Shown in pieces: positions 52,044 through 60,970 of a DNA stretch of 64,000 bases (positions are counted from its first letter, which is position 1; each line of letters begins with the position of its first letter). This DNA is from Aromatoleum petrolei (GTDB lineage Bacteria; Pseudomonadota; Gammaproteobacteria; Burkholderiales; Rhodocyclaceae), in contig NZ_CP059560.1 in assembly GCF_017894385.1 (NCBI RefSeq), forward strand, positions 4,968,501-5,032,500. Reading direction: 5' to 3'. The translations under genes were made by a program, and so were the position numbers. The notes beneath the pieces were generated by a model. That model did no database searches. It saw nothing but the letters and a program-made list of their open reading frames with translations, and was not told where the DNA came from.

Positions 52044-53227
52044 GCTGGGCTGCCAAGGATGAGGCTGCAGTTCGTGCCGCCGAATCCGAAGGAATTGCTG
52101 AGAACGTGGCGTACCGCTTGCCGACGCGTCGTGAGTACGTAATCGAGCCCCTCTTCGGGATCGGTGGTGCCGACGCCGGCCGGAATGAAGCCGTTACGGA
52201 TCGCGAGCGCTGCGATTACCGCCTCGATGCCGCCGGCGGCGCCGAGGGTGTGACCCGTTGCGCCTTTGGTCGAGCTGCAGGGCGTCGCGTCGCCGAAAAG
52301 TCCCTTCACCGCATTGCCTTCGGCAGCGTCGTTGCTCGGTGTCGCGGTGCCGTGGAGGTTGATGTAGTCGATGTCGCGCGCGGCGAGGCCGGAGCGCGCC
52401 AGCGCGGCATCCATCGCCTGGCGCGCTCCGCGGCCCTCGGGGTGCGGCGAGGACATGTGGTAGGCGTCATTGGACTCCCCGTAGCCGAGCAGGAGGATCG
52501 CGTCACGCGGGATGGAGGCTGGCGCGGGTTCAACCATCGCGAAGGCAGCCCCTTCGCCGATCGAAATGCCGTCGCGGGCGCGGTCGAAGGGCCGGCAGGC
52601 CTGCGAAGACGTGAGCTCCAGCGAATTGAAACCATACAGCGTCGTAAGGCATAGCGAATCGACGCCACCGACGAGGGCCGCATCGATCAGCCCGCTTGCG
52701 ATCATGCGCGCGGCGGAGGCAAACACCTTGGCGCTGGACGAGCAGGCGGACGAGACAACCGCCGCGGGCCCCTTCAGTCCGAACCAGTGCTGCACAAAGT
52801 CGGCGAGCGAGAAGGTATTGTGGGTGCCGGCGTAATTGAAGCCGGCCGGGAGAGCACCCGTGTCGGGTGCGCGGCGGCGGTAGGCGAGTTCGGTTTCGAG
52901 GATGCCCGAGGTGCTGGTGCCGAGGAACACGCCGATGCGATCGGCTCCGTAGCGGGACATCGCCTCGCGAACCGTATCGGCGAAGCCGTCCTGCAGCAGG
53001 CCGAGCTGCGCCAGCCGGTTGTTGCGGCAGTCGAAGCGAGCCAGCGATGCGGGCAGCCGTTGGTCGTCGATGCCTTCGACCTCGCCGATCCATGTCGGCA
53101 GCGAGACGGTCTCGAAATCGCAAGGCTTGAGCGTGGACCGCCCGGCGAGCATCGCTTCGCGCAGGGGCTCCAGTCCGCGCCCGAGGCAGGACGAGGCGGT
53201 GTAGGCGGAAATTAGCAGCGGATGCAC
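52040..53227 (-). CDS. Beta-ketoacyl-ACP synthase (aryl-polyene ketosynthase)
   Basis: The 395-residue KAS II-type enzyme has the active Cys162 in VSSACSSSAKV, His292 in INLHGTATPSND and Lys321/His326 in KGATGHTLGAAG, the full Cys-His-His triad. It performs decarboxylative condensation of malonyl-ACP with the growing aryl-polyene. It is followed directly by its chain-length-factor-like partner. It is the only ketosynthase with a complete active site in the locus. Confidence 0.88.
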   Translation of the reverse strand: MHPLLISAYTASSCLGRGLEPLREAMLAGRSTLKPCDFETVSLPTWIGEVEGIDDQRLPASLARFDCRNNRLAQLGLLQDGFADTVREAMSRYGADRIGVFLGTSTSGILETELAYRRRAPDTGALPAGFNYAGTHNTFSLADFVQHWFGLKGPAAVVSSACSSSAKVFASAARMIASGLIDAALVGGVDSLCLTTLYGFNSLELTSSQACRPFDRARDGISIGEGAAFAMVEPAPASIPRDAILLLGYGESNDAYHMSSPHPEGRGARQAMDAALARSGLAARDIDYINLHGTATPSNDAAEGNAVKGLFGDATPCSSTKGATGHTLGAAGGIEAVIAALAIRNGFIPAGVGTTDPEEGLDYVLTTRRQAVRHVLSNSFGFGGTNCSLILGSPA

Positions 53228-53345
53228 GGTGCCTCGGCGGCTCGAAAAGAAGCCATTTTAACAAAAGGTCGGAGTGACTCGCGGACGGCTCGCTGCGGAT
53301 CCGCTGTAGCCGCCCGCGGCGGTCGCTTCCGGAGCCCAGCGGGGC

Positions 53346-54146
53346 TCAGGGAATGGCCGAGGCGAGCGTGACCGGCTCGAGACCGTCGCGCGCAAATCGC
53401 TCGAGCAGGCGGGGCAGCACATCGAGGATCACCGGCGCGCCCGTGCCCGTCCGGGCGGCATTGCCGTCGTGCAAGAGCAGGATGTCGCCCGCGCCGAGGT
53501 TCTCCGACAGGCGCCGGCAGACGATCGCGGGATCGCCCGTCCGGGTGTCGTAGGCACGTCGCGTCCACGAGGCAAGTTGCAGGTCGAGGCGGGCGAGCAC
53601 CGGTTCCAGGAATGGGTTGCGCAGCCCCGCCGGAGCACGGAAGAAGCGCGGCGTCCGGCCGCAGATGTCGGCGATGGTGTCCTGCGCAGCGCCGATCTCG
53701 CGCGCGAGCCAGCGCGGGCCGCGCAGCGAGAAGGTCTTGACGTGGTTTTCGCTGTGGTTCTCGACTGCGTGGCCGCGTGCGACGATCTCGCGGGCAAGTG
53801 CCGGATGTTCGCGCACGAGCCGGCCGATGACGAAGAAGTTCGCCCGGGCGCCTTGGGCGTCGAGCAGATCGAGCACGTATGGCGTGACCTGCGGGTCGGG
53901 GCCGTCGTCGATCGTGAGCGCGATCTCCCGCCGCGCGACCGCAGCGGCCGGCAGTCGCGTCCAATTCGTCCCGAGCAGGGAGCAGCGCGGCAGCAGCCCG
54001 GCCGCCGTGAGCGCCCCGTGGTTGGCTGCGACGGCGGCGGCGGCCCACGGCCAGGCGTCGGGGCGCAGTGCGATGCCCGCCGCGGCGGCGGCATGCAGTG
54101 CGGCCGAAAAGCCGATCAGCGTGCCGGGACGCCAGGGACGAGGCAT
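53346..54146 (-). CDS. Polysaccharide deacetylase (NodB homology)
   Basis: The 266-residue product has a hydrophobic N-terminus (two membrane-like stretches in the first 50 residues) and NodB motifs: TIDDGPDPQ (metal and base Asp), HSENH (His-x3-His), FFRAPAGLRNP and LLLHDGNA. It is a metal-dependent carbohydrate or amide deacetylase near the membrane. It lies inside the polyene operon, between the exporter and the ketosynthase, and its start is 31 bp inside the exporter gene. It may remodel the sugar added by the glycosyltransferase. This slot is unusual for such loci. Confidence 0.82.
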   Translation of the reverse strand: MPRPWRPGTLIGFSAALHAAAAAGIALRPDAWPWAAAAVAANHGALTAAGLLPRCSLLGTNWTRLPAAAVARREIALTIDDGPDPQVTPYVLDLLDAQGARANFFVIGRLVREHPALAREIVARGHAVENHSENHVKTFSLRGPRWLAREIGAAQDTIADICGRTPRFFRAPAGLRNPFLEPVLARLDLQLASWTRRAYDTRTGDPAIVCRRLSENLGAGDILLLHDGNAARTGTGAPVILDVLPRLLERFARDGLEPVTLASAIP

Positions 54147-56491
54147 GACGACGTGTGGGCGAAGGCGGCTGCGAAGATCAGGGCGAGGAGGGCGCCGGGG
54201 CCGACCGTTCCGCCGATCGCCTGCAGCACAGGCACCGAGGAAAAAGCGAGGACGCCGAAGCCGGCGACCGTCGTGAGGTTGGCAAACAGCATCGACGCGA
54301 GGGTCGCGGGCGGAGGGGCATCCTCGTCGCCCTTGCTGTCGAAGAACAGTGCGTAGTTGGAGCCCACGGCGACGATCAGCAGCAGGCCGACGAGGTGCAG
54401 GATCGTCAGCGCCACTCCGGCGAGCACGAGCCCGGCCACGACCGTCAGCACCGAGGCCGCCAGCGGCAGCAGGACGCGCAGGACGCGTCGCGGCGAACGC
54501 AGGGCGACTGCAAGCAGCGCGATGACCGCAGCGACTCCCGCGAGCGACAGCATGATCGCCTCGCGCAGGTAACCCGCGTAGAGTTGTCCGGATTCGCTCT
54601 TCATGTCGATGAACAGGGGGGCGGCATCTGCCGCGTCTTCGAGCGCGAGGCGCACGGCAGAGGGGTCGATCTCCCCCGCATGTGCCCCCGCGATGGGCGC
54701 GCGCAGCGGCAGCAGCGCGGTCCATTGCTCGCCCTGACGCAGGAGCAGCGAGTCGACGGCCATGGCGAAGCTCGTTCCATCGAGGTCTGCGCGCGTCAGA
54801 GGGGGGCGCTCACGCGCGGCGGAGATGTCTTCGACGAAGGGTTCGAGCCGGCTGGCTGGCAGGGGCAGTTCCGCGGTCGCGCTCGCGAGCCGTGCGCGCA
54901 AGTCCTGCGGGTCTGGCAGCGCGGAGCGGCGTTCGAGCTGTCGAGCCTGGGAAGGCAGATACAGCGACGGGCTTTCGAAACCGCCGATCTCCCCGCCATC
55001 GACGAGTGCCTGCAGCCGTGCGGATACCGCCTCCGCCTTCTGCAATGTGGTCTCGGCATCGTTTGCGCGGACGACGATCATGTAGCGCAGGTCCGGCGCG
55101 CCGAGATCGCTGCGCAGCGCGGCGTCTACGGCCTGGGCTTCCGCCGGCACCGGACTGAGGGCCGCGAGTTCGTGATTCCAGATCCGGTTGTGCTGGGCAA
55201 ACACGAAGGCTCCGGCAAGCGCTGCCGATCCGGCAAGGACCCACCGTAGCCGGCCAACGGCACTGACACCGCGCTGCAGTCGCAGCCCGAACGAGGTTAC
55301 GTCACGGATCGCGAATCCTGCGGGCAGCAGGTGAGGCAGAATGTACCGGGTCGTGAGCGCGGCGACGACCAGGCCCGCAATCGAATACAGGCCGAGTTGT
55401 GCCAGACCCGGAAAGCCGGAGAACATCAGCGCGCCGAAGCCGCAGATGGACGTCATCACGCCGAGGCGTATCGTCGGCCAGTAGGCGTTGCGCCCGGCTT
55501 TCGTCGCCGCCGAACCGGACTGGACGAAGAGGTAGATGGCGTAATCGACCGCCTCGCCAATCAGGGTGGTGCCGAAACCGAGGGTGACCCCGTGCATGAC
55601 GCCGAAGCCGAGGCTTACCGCGACGATTCCGGCCAGAGCCCCGGATACCACCGGCAACAGTCCGAGCACGAGGGCCGTCGGCGACCGGTAGATGAAGAGC
55701 AGGAGCGTAACGATGATCGCGGTCGACACCAGCGCGAGACGCATCACCTCGCTCTCGATGGTGGATCGCGAATCGACCGCGAACACGGCAGCGCCGGAAA
55801 CCAGCAGCTTCAGATCGGTCCCGGAAGCCAGTTTCGCTGCCTCGCTCGCAAAGGCGCTGCGGAGGGAATCGATCGCCGCCTGCTGGCCGTCGAGATCCGA
55901 GCCCGAGGCGCGGGTCTGCACGAGCAGCAGGGCGCGTCCGCCGTCCCGCGAAGCCCATACGCCCGCCTGCATCGCGGGGCGGGATCCGCCATCGAGCCGT
56001 TCGAGCAGTTGCATCAGCTCGCCGGTTGGGTCGCGCGGCAGCAGCGACTTCGTGAGCATGCCGAGCGGGGAGGCGAGCAGATCGACTGATTCCGCGATGG
56101 CCTGCTGCAGACCGGACGAGGTGAAGCGCTCCGCGGTCACGGCGGGGCTCAGTACATAACGGTGCGTGAACAGCAAGGCATGGTCGCTTTCGCGATGGAC
56201 GGGCTCGCCGTTCGCGACCATGCGGAAGGCCGCATCCGCACGCAGCTTCGCGGCCAGCGCCCGCGAGACTTGCGCGCGCTGAGCGGCATCGCCGCCCTCG
56301 ATGCCGGCCAGCAGCAGGCGGGATACCATGCCGTCGCGCAGCTGCTCGACCAGCACGCGTTGCTCTGCGGTCGGCGCTTCGGGCAGGAAGGCCGAGAGGT
56401 CGGCCGTGAAACGCGTCTGGCTGACGACGCCCGCACAGGCAGCGACGAAGGTCAGCCACAGCAGCAGGGCCGGCACGAAACGGCGTGTCAC
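54116..56491 (-). CDS. MMPL/RND-like lipid exporter
   Basis: The 791-residue protein has an N-terminal helix, a large periplasmic loop (about 30-220), five helices, a second loop (about 410-620) and a C-terminal six-helix bundle, the layout of MMPL/RND half transporters. Conserved text includes TLGFGTTLIGEAVDYAIYL and AVGSNYALFFDSKG. Such exporters move the aryl-polyene lipid across the inner membrane in xanthomonadin/APE loci. It starts 4 bp inside the LolA-like gene. Confidence 0.86.
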   Translation of the reverse strand: MTRRFVPALLLWLTFVAACAGVVSQTRFTADLSAFLPEAPTAEQRVLVEQLRDGMVSRLLLAGIEGGDAAQRAQVSRALAAKLRADAAFRMVANGEPVHRESDHALLFTHRYVLSPAVTAERFTSSGLQQAIAESVDLLASPLGMLTKSLLPRDPTGELMQLLERLDGGSRPAMQAGVWASRDGGRALLLVQTRASGSDLDGQQAAIDSLRSAFASEAAKLASGTDLKLLVSGAAVFAVDSRSTIESEVMRLALVSTAIIVTLLLFIYRSPTALVLGLLPVVSGALAGIVAVSLGFGVMHGVTLGFGTTLIGEAVDYAIYLFVQSGSAATKAGRNAYWPTIRLGVMTSICGFGALMFSGFPGLAQLGLYSIAGLVVAALTTRYILPHLLPAGFAIRDVTSFGLRLQRGVSAVGRLRWVLAGSAALAGAFVFAQHNRIWNHELAALSPVPAEAQAVDAALRSDLGAPDLRYMIVVRANDAETTLQKAEAVSARLQALVDGGEIGGFESPSLYLPSQARQLERRSALPDPQDLRARLASATAELPLPASRLEPFVEDISAARERPPLTRADLDGTSFAMAVDSLLLRQGEQWTALLPLRAPIAGAHAGEIDPSAVRLALEDAADAAPLFIDMKSESGQLYAGYLREAIMLSLAGVAAVIALLAVALRSPRRVLRVLLPLAASVLTVVAGLVLAGVALTILHLVGLLLIVAVGSNYALFFDSKGDEDAPPPATLASMLFANLTTVAGFGVLAFSSVPVLQAIGGTVGPGALLALIFAAAFAHTSSCLVPGVPAR

Positions 56492-57072
56492 CGTGCCTGC
56501 CCCAGCGCCACGATTTCCATCACCGAGCGGTCGCCGTCCGCCTGGAGAATCTCGATTTCGCGCAGCAGCCCGCGTGAGCCGCTGATGTTGATGCGGGTCA
56601 CGACCTCGGCCATGCGCGTGTCCCGCGGCAGCAGGGTCAGGGTCCAGCGTTCGGCATTGCCGGCGAGGTGCAGCGCGTAGGTGCGCTCAAGCGTATCGCG
56701 GTCCCCGGCCAGCGTCGCGCGGATGCTGTCGATGAAACCGGCGACTTCGCCGTAGTCGGACAGGCGCACGTTGAACTGCTTCTTGCCGCGCGTCACGCTC
56801 AGGTTGTTGCCTTCGAGAACCAGCGCTTCGGGACGCGGCTTGAGGGTGATCTTCTCCAGCCGGTCGGGTGCCTGGAAGCGCAATTCGCCGGACGATTCGA
56901 CCGGCTGATCGAGCACGGCGAGATACTTCCGCTCCTGGAAGGTCGCCTGTCCGCTGCGATGTTTGCCCAGGGCCTGCATCAGCTGAGCAACCGTCCACGA
57001 CTCGGCAGCACCGGCCTGCGGGCCATGCAGCAAGGAAGCCGCAGCAAGCAGGGCGGCGACAAGGAGGCGCAT
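56488..57072 (-). CDS. LolA-like outer-membrane lipid carrier
   Basis: The 194-residue product has a signal peptide (LLVAALLAAASLLHGPQAGAAE) and a LolA-type half-barrel: SGQATFQERKYLAVLDQPVESSGEL, then the hook-like LSVTRGKKQFNVRL. In aryl-polyene loci the LolA-like protein carries the pigment lipid across the periplasm. It lies between the acyltransferase and MMPL genes, coupled to the latter. It is not the housekeeping LolA, which is not part of such operons. Confidence 0.8.
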   Translation of the reverse strand: MRLLVAALLAAASLLHGPQAGAAESWTVAQLMQALGKHRSGQATFQERKYLAVLDQPVESSGELRFQAPDRLEKITLKPRPEALVLEGNNLSVTRGKKQFNVRLSDYGEVAGFIDSIRATLAGDRDTLERTYALHLAGNAERWTLTLLPRDTRMAEVVTRINISGSRGLLREIEILQADGDRSVMEIVALGQAR

Positions 57073-57107
57073 GGAAGCAGCTTTGAACACGGATACTCCA
57101 GGGGCGG

Positions 57108-58052
57108 TCAATGCGTCGCGCGGCGTCGCGCACTGCGCCAGAAATCGAAAAAATTGAACCAGTTGTACGGTGCCTGCCCGGCGTAGTGCGCAAGGCGTGA
57201 CGCGTAGCGTTCGACTGCGGCATCGATCAGGCGTGCCCGGTTCTCGCGCGTCGCCGCCGAGAAATCGGCGAGCTGCTCGAAGTGCACGTCGTAGCGGTTG
57301 CCGCCGCGATACAAGCCCACCATCAGGATCACTGGGCGCTTGAGCATCGCCGCGATGCGCCATGGGCCAACAGGGAACTCCGCGGGCTCGCCGAAGAACT
57401 CGACAGATCGCGACGGATCGTCGCCCAGGCTGCGGTCCGCGAGCACGCCCACGAGCGAGCCGTCATCGAGACGCTCCTTCAGTTGCAGCATCGAATCGAG
57501 ATGCCCAAGCGGAATGATGTCCGCGCGGGCAGCCGGATTGATCGCGGCCAAAGTGTCATTGATCTTGCGCGCGTTTTCCTCGTACATGACCATCGCCACC
57601 CGCATCCCGGGTTGCTGACGCGCGATCGCACGCATGACCTCGAAGCTGCCCACGTGCGCCCCCATCAGGAACACGCCCTGGCCGCCATCCACCGCAGCCC
57701 GCACGAGTTCACCCCCATGCACGCGGATGTCGAACAGGTCGAAACGGTCGTTCACCAGATAGATGCGGTCGTGAATCGTGCTCGCGAAGCTGAAGATGTG
57801 CCGGAAGCGCTCGATCGTGGTCGGGCATCGGCCCAGCGCATGTGCGAGCCATTCGCGCGAGGCCTTTCGGGCGGACGGCGTGAAAAGCAGGAAATAGGCC
57901 GAAATCAGCACTAGCACCGTGCGTCCCGCGCGGCGGCCAAGCCGCAGCGAGATCCACGTCATCAGCCGGAGCGTCGCGTAATTGCTCCGCTCCGGGCGGC
58001 TCGCCCATTCGGCGGTTCCACGCCGGGGCGTTGTGCTCGACGCGTCGCTCAC
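57108..58052 (-). CDS. LpxL/HtrB-family lipid acyltransferase
   Basis: The 314-residue membrane enzyme has an N-terminal hydrophobic stretch (AGRTVLVLISAYFLLF) and the LpxL-type active segment GAHVGSFEVMRA (His-x4-Glu) near residue 130. In pigment loci this family attaches a fatty or polyenoyl chain to the anchor lipid. It starts 4 bp inside the end of the hotdog gene and precedes lolA by 35 bp. Confidence 0.83.
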   Translation of the reverse strand: MSDASSTTPRRGTAEWASRPERSNYATLRLMTWISLRLGRRAGRTVLVLISAYFLLFTPSARKASREWLAHALGRCPTTIERFRHIFSFASTIHDRIYLVNDRFDLFDIRVHGGELVRAAVDGGQGVFLMGAHVGSFEVMRAIARQQPGMRVAMVMYEENARKINDTLAAINPAARADIIPLGHLDSMLQLKERLDDGSLVGVLADRSLGDDPSRSVEFFGEPAEFPVGPWRIAAMLKRPVILMVGLYRGGNRYDVHFEQLADFSAATRENRARLIDAAVERYASRLAHYAGQAPYNWFNFFDFWRSARRRATH

Positions 58053-58348
58053 GCCGGATCGAGCCGCAGGACGCCAGTCGCGACGCAGTCGTCGCCGGCA
58101 AGGATGTCGAAGCGCCAGTTCGTTCCGGATTCGGCAAGACGGATGCGCAGTTCGCTATTCGGGCCGACCGGGCGCAGGAATTTGGCCGATGCGATCCCAC
58201 AGGGCGGCACCTGGCGCCCGAGGGCCTCCCCCAGCGCACGGGTCGCCAAGCCCAGCAGCAGCACGCCCGGCAGGATCGGCCGGCCGGGGAAGTGACCCGC
58301 GAACGACGGATGATCGGCGGGAATCCGCACGCTCGATTCGTGAATCAT
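58049..58348 (-). CDS. ApeI-like hotdog-fold dehydratase
   Basis: The 99-residue protein carries the short FabA/FabZ-like motif HPSFAGHFPGRPILPGVLLL with the catalytic His. It matches ApeI, one of the two dehydratases of aryl-polyene systems; with the ApeP-like enzyme it would dehydrate hydroxyacyl-ACPs. It overlaps both neighbours by 4 bp, between the AMP-ligase and acyltransferase genes. Confidence 0.78.
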   Translation of the reverse strand: MIHESSVRIPADHPSFAGHFPGRPILPGVLLLGLATRALGEALGRQVPPCGIASAKFLRPVGPNSELRIRLAESGTNWRFDILAGDDCVATGVLRLDPA

Positions 58349-59700
58349 TCGCTGCCGCCCAGCGTGCGTCGCAGTTCCTCCAGTGCCGCACGTGGAAGCT
58401 TACCCGTCGCGTTGCGCGGCAGGGTGTCCGCGAAGATCAGCGGGCGCGGCAGGAATAGCGGATCGATTCGCTCGCGCAGTGCCTGCAGCAGCGTCGCGCG
58501 GTCGAGGCCCGGAGCCACGACGACGGCGGTCAGGCGCGTCACCCCGTCGGTCTGTTCCTCTTCGGACATGAAGAAACTGCCATCGACGACGCCCGGGATC
58601 GCATTCAGCTGGTGGTTCAGGTAACCGAGCGAACTGCGCTTGCCAGCGATGTTCACCAGATCGGCCGAGCGCCCGTGCAGCAGGAAGCGGTCGTCCGCGG
58701 TGGGCTCGATGATGTCGCTCAACACCGTCGGCGTCTCGACATGGCCTCCGTGCGCCCACACTTTCCCGTTTTCGACAGTGAGCGTGAGGCCGCGCATCAG
58801 CTGCCATTCCGCCGTTTCCGCCGTGCGCCGGGTGGCCGTCTGGCCGGTTTCGGTGCAGCCGTAGATCTCGATCAACGGGCATTGCAGTTGCGCCTCCAGC
58901 GCCACGGCGAGGTTGCCCGACAGCGGAGCGGTGGCGGACACCACGAGGTCGGCCGGCGGCACCTCCGTGCCTGCGCTCAGCAGCGTACGCAGATGGAACG
59001 GGGTGGAGACCAGGACGCGCGGACGGGGAACTGCGTCCAGCGCACCCGCGATGTCCGCCGGATAGAACGGCCGCCCGGACCAGATCGCACCGCCGGACAA
59101 CAGCGCCAGCAACACGGTCGATTCGAAACCGTACATGTGCTGTGGGGGAACGGTGCCGATCAGTGTGAACGCCTTGCCGACCAACCCGAGCCTGTCCGCC
59201 TCCGCCGCGATGTTGCGCACCAGCGGCCCCCAGGTCTTCGGGTGCGGCATCGGCGTGCCGGTCGACCCGGACGTGAAGACATAGGCCACGATCTGGTCCA
59301 CGTCGATCATCGGCACCGTACGACCTTCCGGCGGGGTGGTCGCCACCGGGGACTCGCTGAAGTGATGTTGCGGCAAGTCGATGTCGCACGCGGGGCTGTC
59401 GGTCAGACAGAACGCGTCGGGCGCGAACACCTGCAGCTGCCGGACGGTCTCGGGTGTATGCGTCGAGGGCAGCAGGCTGATCTTGCCGCACACCAGCGTT
59501 GCGGCTAGTCCGACGGTGAAGCGGTAGCGATCCGCGCACACGTTCAGAACGTGTCCGCCCGCGGGCAGCGAGGATGCGAGGCGCTGCACGTCGCCCAGGA
59601 AGCGTTCGACCGTCACGGGGCCGTCGTGTCGCCAAGCGACCACGGCGTCCGGTTGGGTGCGGGCGAGGAGCGCCAGTGTTGCGGGGCCGGGGTGCGTCAT
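58345..59700 (-). CDS. AMP-dependent ligase of the aryl-polyene locus (ApeH/XanA2-like)
   Basis: The 451-residue ANL enzyme would adenylate the aryl acid (3- or 4-hydroxybenzoate from the chorismatase) and load it on the ACP. The core motif is YVFTSGSTGTPMPHPKTWG; the usual P-K of this loop is P-M here, while a Lys sits five residues on. The A5-like GCTETGQTATRR and the C-terminal RNATGKLPRAAL with the catalytic Lys are present. It is shorter than stand-alone acyl-CoA synthetases, as in APE systems. It overlaps the flanking genes by 4 bp on each side. Confidence 0.82.
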   Translation of the reverse strand: MTHPGPATLALLARTQPDAVVAWRHDGPVTVERFLGDVQRLASSLPAGGHVLNVCADRYRFTVGLAATLVCGKISLLPSTHTPETVRQLQVFAPDAFCLTDSPACDIDLPQHHFSESPVATTPPEGRTVPMIDVDQIVAYVFTSGSTGTPMPHPKTWGPLVRNIAAEADRLGLVGKAFTLIGTVPPQHMYGFESTVLLALLSGGAIWSGRPFYPADIAGALDAVPRPRVLVSTPFHLRTLLSAGTEVPPADLVVSATAPLSGNLAVALEAQLQCPLIEIYGCTETGQTATRRTAETAEWQLMRGLTLTVENGKVWAHGGHVETPTVLSDIIEPTADDRFLLHGRSADLVNIAGKRSSLGYLNHQLNAIPGVVDGSFFMSEEEQTDGVTRLTAVVVAPGLDRATLLQALRERIDPLFLPRPLIFADTLPRNATGKLPRAALEELRRTLGGSE

Positions 59701-60356
59701 TGCTCGTTGACAGGATTTGCGGTGGGCGACGTGCGCCGAAATGCGCGGATGGCGTCCAGGATGCTGCTGCGATCTTCGGGGAGCAGCCTGAGGCGCACGA
59801 GATACTCGGCAAGGAACATCAATCCGACCAGCGGCATGGCGAGGAGATTGGCGAAGGCCGACCACGCCTCGAGGGAGCCGAACGCGAACAACAGGCAGGA
59901 AATCGCGGCGGTCGCAGCGAAGAAGATCGTCCATGCGACCGTCACCTGCCGTGTATAGCGGGCGAGCGCGGGGCTGACGGTGGCGTGCATCGTGCGTGCG
60001 ATGCGCGTGCACATCGGTTCTCGCCCGGCCGCGAGCGTGCGTCCGAAACCAATGCCCAGCAGGACGTTCGTGCCGACGTGCTGGACGAAATAGAGCCAGC
60101 CGACGTTGCGCGCAAGCGTCGGCCACGCCAGCGCCAACGCGAGCGTCGCGGCCGCAAGCACGCCGAGCATCGCGGCGCGGCGCGACGATTGCCAGGCGAA
60201 GGCCGCGGCGATCGCCGCAAAGGGGGCGATCGCCAGGAGCGCCCCCCAGGACGACTCATCGACGAGCGCACTCGTGTAATGCGCTGCGACCGCCCAGGCG
60301 ACTACGGCGACGCCGATCGCAAGTCCGCGCCCGACGCGGACGAGTGCGGGCTTCAT
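59697..60356 (-). CDS. Polytopic membrane protein of the aryl-polyene locus (COG4648-like)
   Basis: The 219-residue product has about six hydrophobic helices (for example AIGVAVVAWAVAAHYTSAL, AMLGVLAAATLALALAW and LLAMPLVGLMFLAEYLV). It matches the COG4648 family (ApeG position), which is almost restricted to such loci; its function is unknown. It lies between the ACP and AMP-ligase genes with 4-bp overlaps. Confidence 0.75.
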   Translation of the reverse strand: MKPALVRVGRGLAIGVAVVAWAVAAHYTSALVDESSWGALLAIAPFAAIAAAFAWQSSRRAAMLGVLAAATLALALAWPTLARNVGWLYFVQHVGTNVLLGIGFGRTLAAGREPMCTRIARTMHATVSPALARYTRQVTVAWTIFFAATAAISCLLFAFGSLEAWSAFANLLAMPLVGLMFLAEYLVRLRLLPEDRSSILDAIRAFRRTSPTANPVNEQ

Positions 60357-60643
60357 TTCGTGCGGTTGGCCGCGACGTACTCGGTGAGGCTGCGCAGGGA
60401 GCGGAAGATCTTGACGTTGTCCTCGTTGTCGGCGCGCAACTGGAAGCCGTAACGCTTCGAGACGACGAGCGCGACCTCGAGGATGTCGATCGAATCGAGG
60501 CCCAGTCCTTCGCCGAACAGGGAATCGTCGGCCGGGATGGATTCGGGAGCCATGTCCAGGTTGAGGGCTTCGACGACGAGGCCTGCTACTTCGAGAAGTA
60601 GTGCATCGAGATCGGCGGAAGAGGGGGTGGCAGCTTGGGTCAT
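60353..60643 (-). CDS. Acyl carrier protein of the aryl-polyene locus
   Basis: The 96-residue product has the phosphopantetheine site at Ser51 in LGLDSIDILEVA and typical ACP helices around it. It carries the growing polyene chain. It is the first gene of the leftward operon. ATG 60643 is chosen; an ATG at 60661 adds six residues, and neither has a strong ribosome-binding site. Only this one ACP is in the locus, whereas E. coli-type APE loci have two. Confidence 0.83.
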   Translation of the reverse strand: MTQAATPSSADLDALLLEVAGLVVEALNLDMAPESIPADDSLFGEGLGLDSIDILEVALVVSKRYGFQLRADNEDNVKIFRSLRSLTEYVAANRTK

Positions 60644-60970
60644 GAATCGGCGGAAATGCATTGAATTCGCGGCGACGCGCTTTTCGCGGGGCGAAGCGCG
60701 CTGATCGCGAGACTGCCGAAGTGTCGCCCGGGAGAGGTCGACCGCGGTAGCGCCTCGCGATTGCAGTTTGTTTGTGAGAACCCTGCAGTTTATAGGATTG
60801 ACTCATTCCGCGCAGCCGCTGGGGGACGCATCCTGCGCCGCTGAAGCACTGATCCGTTATCATTAAACGACGGCGTTGCGGCCGCGGATGCGGTTGCATC
60901 CGGTAACAGTACAGAAAACGGAGGGGGCACGGCACAGGTGAGCGCCCCCTCGACAGGATGGATCCCCACG
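60644..60970. promoter_or_regulatory. Divergent intergenic region, polyene operon and greB
   Basis: No gene is supported. On the minus strand TATAAA near 60797 could be a -10 box for the polyene operon but its -35 is poor. A hairpin CGGATGC-GGTT-GCATCCG at 60885-60902 lies in the probable greB leader, without a T-run. The region should hold both promoters. Confidence 0.4.
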
